A stretch of 5,700 nucleotides of DNA from Acholeplasmatales bacterium (lineage in GTDB: Bacteria > Bacillota_I > Bacilli_A > Acholeplasmatales > Anaeroplasmataceae). Positions 4,784 through 5,700 of the stretch are shown here, piece after piece. Position 1 is the first letter of the stretch; each line of letters opens with the position of its first letter. The translations under genes were made by a program, and so were the position numbers. Below the pieces are notes generated by a model. It made no database searches, had not been told where the DNA came from, and saw only the letters and a list, made by a program, of their open reading frames with translations. The stretch lies in NCBI GenBank assembly GCA_024681175.1, contig JAILBI010000077.1, forward strand, positions 1-5,700. Reading direction: 5' to 3'.

Positions 4784-4812
4784 AATCCTAATATTGTTAT
4801 TAGGATTTTTTT
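4784..4812 (+). terminator. Rho-independent terminator of the padR operon
   Basis: AATCCTAATA (4784-4793) pairs with TATTAGGATT (4798-4807) around a TTGT loop and is followed by T to 4812, five bases after the stop codon of the DUF4097 gene. Confidence 0.9.
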
Positions 4813-4817
4813 AATGC

Positions 4818-4847
4818 TTTAAATATTATATAAAAATGTGTTAAAAT
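4818..4847 (+). promoter_or_regulatory. Possible promoter of the 7TM-GGDEF gene
   Basis: TAAAAT (4842-4847) with TG at 4839-4840 forms an extended -10. TTTAAA (4818-4823) lies 18 bases upstream. The predicted start near 4854 is only about 16 nt from the ATG, so this is tentative. Confidence 0.35.
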
Positions 4848-4869
4848 TGAATATAAGAGGAGGTATGCC

Positions 4870-5700
4870 ATGAATTTTCTTTCAATTTTAGATGATTTAT
4901 CTAAATATACAGATGGAAGAATTATTAGCTTTGATCTTGCATCTATTTTGGTAATTTCGGTATTACTTGCTCTTTCAATTGCGGAAAAAAATTATAAAAC
5001 AAGCAGTGAAAAAACATTTTTAACACTTATTATCGCATCATTGTTATCATCAATATTTGATGTATTATCAGTGCTAAAAAATATACCTGTTCCAGCTCAA
5101 TATGCATTTAATGAATTATATTTCTTAATTAGAAATATTATTCCTTTAATATATATTTATTATTGCTTAAGAATAATAGGCTTAAATGGTAAAATAAATA
5201 AATATAAATTAATAACATCTATTTTAATTATTCCATATATAATATTATTTATTTTAGTTGTTTCATCACCTTGGACTAAATTTATATTCTTTATTTCAAA
5301 AGAAGGATTATATCAAAGAGGTCCTGGTGTATATATTTTATATGGAATTGCGGGATTATATTTATTAACAAGTTTAATGATGTTAATAAAATATCATAAT
5401 TTCTTTAGGAAAGGATATTTCTTATCATTATTATCTATTTATCCATTTGTTTTCGCAGGTGTAATTGTACAAATGATAAATAATGATGTATTAATAGAAT
5501 GTCTTGCAACATCATTAGCCTTAGTATTAGTATATATGACTGTTGCAGATAAATCTGTATATATAGATAAAAGGACATCATTATTTAATAGATTATGCTT
5601 TGAAGAGGATATTAAAAGAAGCTACATATTAAAAACAAATGCATATATTTTATATATTAAGATATTTAATTATTCTAAAATATATCAAAATATGACATTT
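4870..5700 (+). CDS. Seven-helix membrane protein with a GGDEF-type domain, N-terminal part (3' end outside window)
   Basis: The first 277 residues are visible and the frame runs off the right edge with no stop. Seven hydrophobic segments are predicted at about residues 20-37, 48-69, 84-105, 115-132, 154-173, 183-202 and 207-225, with YQRGPGVYILYGIAGLYLL in the fifth region, a pattern I associate with N-terminal 7TM sensor modules of Bacillota GGDEF proteins. After a short linker comes D233-x-x-T-x-L-x-N-R-x-x-F244, matching the D.LTGL.NR..F start of a GGDEF (diguanylate cyclase) domain. The next strand, YIKIFNYSKIYQNMTF (262-277), occupies the place of the metal-binding DIDxFKxINDxxGH but lacks both aspartates. 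Catalytic diguanylate cyclase activity therefore looks unlikely. The domain may be degenerate and regulatory, possibly followed by an EAL phosphodiesterase domain. GAGGAGG (4857-4863) six bases upstream fixes the ATG. A histidine-kinase output is excluded only by the NR..F match. Confidence 0.78.
   Translation, partial: MNFLSILDDLSKYTDGRIISFDLASILVISVLLALSIAEKNYKTSSEKTFLTLIIASLLSSIFDVLSVLKNIPVPAQYAFNELYFLIRNIIPLIYIYYCLRIIGLNGKINKYKLITSILIIPYIILFILVVSSPWTKFIFFISKEGLYQRGPGVYILYGIAGLYLLTSLMMLIKYHNFFRKGYFLSLLSIYPFVFAGVIVQMINNDVLIECLATSLALVLVYMTVADKSVYIDKRTSLFNRLCFEEDIKRSYILKTNAYILYIKIFNYSKIYQNMTF

Noticed and set aside
4865..4873. ATG at 4865 as a start for the GGDEF protein
   Set aside because: It reads ATG CCA TGA, stopping at once; the ATG at 4870 is the real start.

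Overview
The window comes from a low-GC, AT-rich chromosome of the Bacillota type. Evidence is the strong AGGAGG-like ribosome binding sites, TTA/ATA/AAA-biased codons, TAA at every complete stop, TGG for tryptophan, and rho-independent hairpin-plus-T-run terminators after most transcription units. The gene families (a GGST-type phosphatidylserine decarboxylase, a short-type PurC, a PadR/DUF1700/DUF4097 operon and a 7TM-GGDEF protein) fit a gut-type clostridial or erysipelotrichial/Bacilli lineage. The genus cannot be told from the sequence. Nothing suggests an insertion sequence, phage or CRISPR array; this looks like ordinary chromosome made of short, independent transcription units.

Layout. 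Positions 1-629 (+) hold the C-terminal part of a phosphatidylserine decarboxylase, open to the left edge. It converges on purC (670-1353, -), and the two share a bidirectional terminator. A 137-bp divergent region separates purC from a small three-helix membrane protein (1491-1808, +). Next are an acidic protein of unknown function (1878-2285, +) and a RelB/DinJ-family antitoxin with no toxin beside it (2338-2601, +). A tRNA-Leu with anticodon AAG follows (2685-2772, +), with its own extended -10 promoter and terminator. A 233-bp stretch (2773-3005) then carries that terminator, a second hairpin, a doubtful 15-codon frame and the padR promoter.

The main multigene unit is a tightly packed operon at 3006-4778 (+). 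It encodes a PadR repressor, a DUF1700/HAAS membrane protein and a membrane-anchored DUF4097 protein with eight TTGD repeats. Its promoter (TTGACA-17-TACGAT) is overlapped at the -10 by a 21-bp imperfect palindrome, the likely PadR autoregulatory operator. The family arrangement suggests a signal-responsive envelope module, with PadR switching the two membrane proteins and itself.

The last gene (4870 to beyond the right edge) has seven predicted membrane helices and then the start of a GGDEF domain. The usual metal-binding aspartates are absent, so it may be a degenerate GGDEF domain, possibly regulatory or followed by an EAL domain outside the window.

No clearly new system is visible. The points most worth following up are the putative PadR operator, the orphan antitoxin next to an unknown acidic protein, the A34 tRNA-Leu and the degenerate GGDEF protein.
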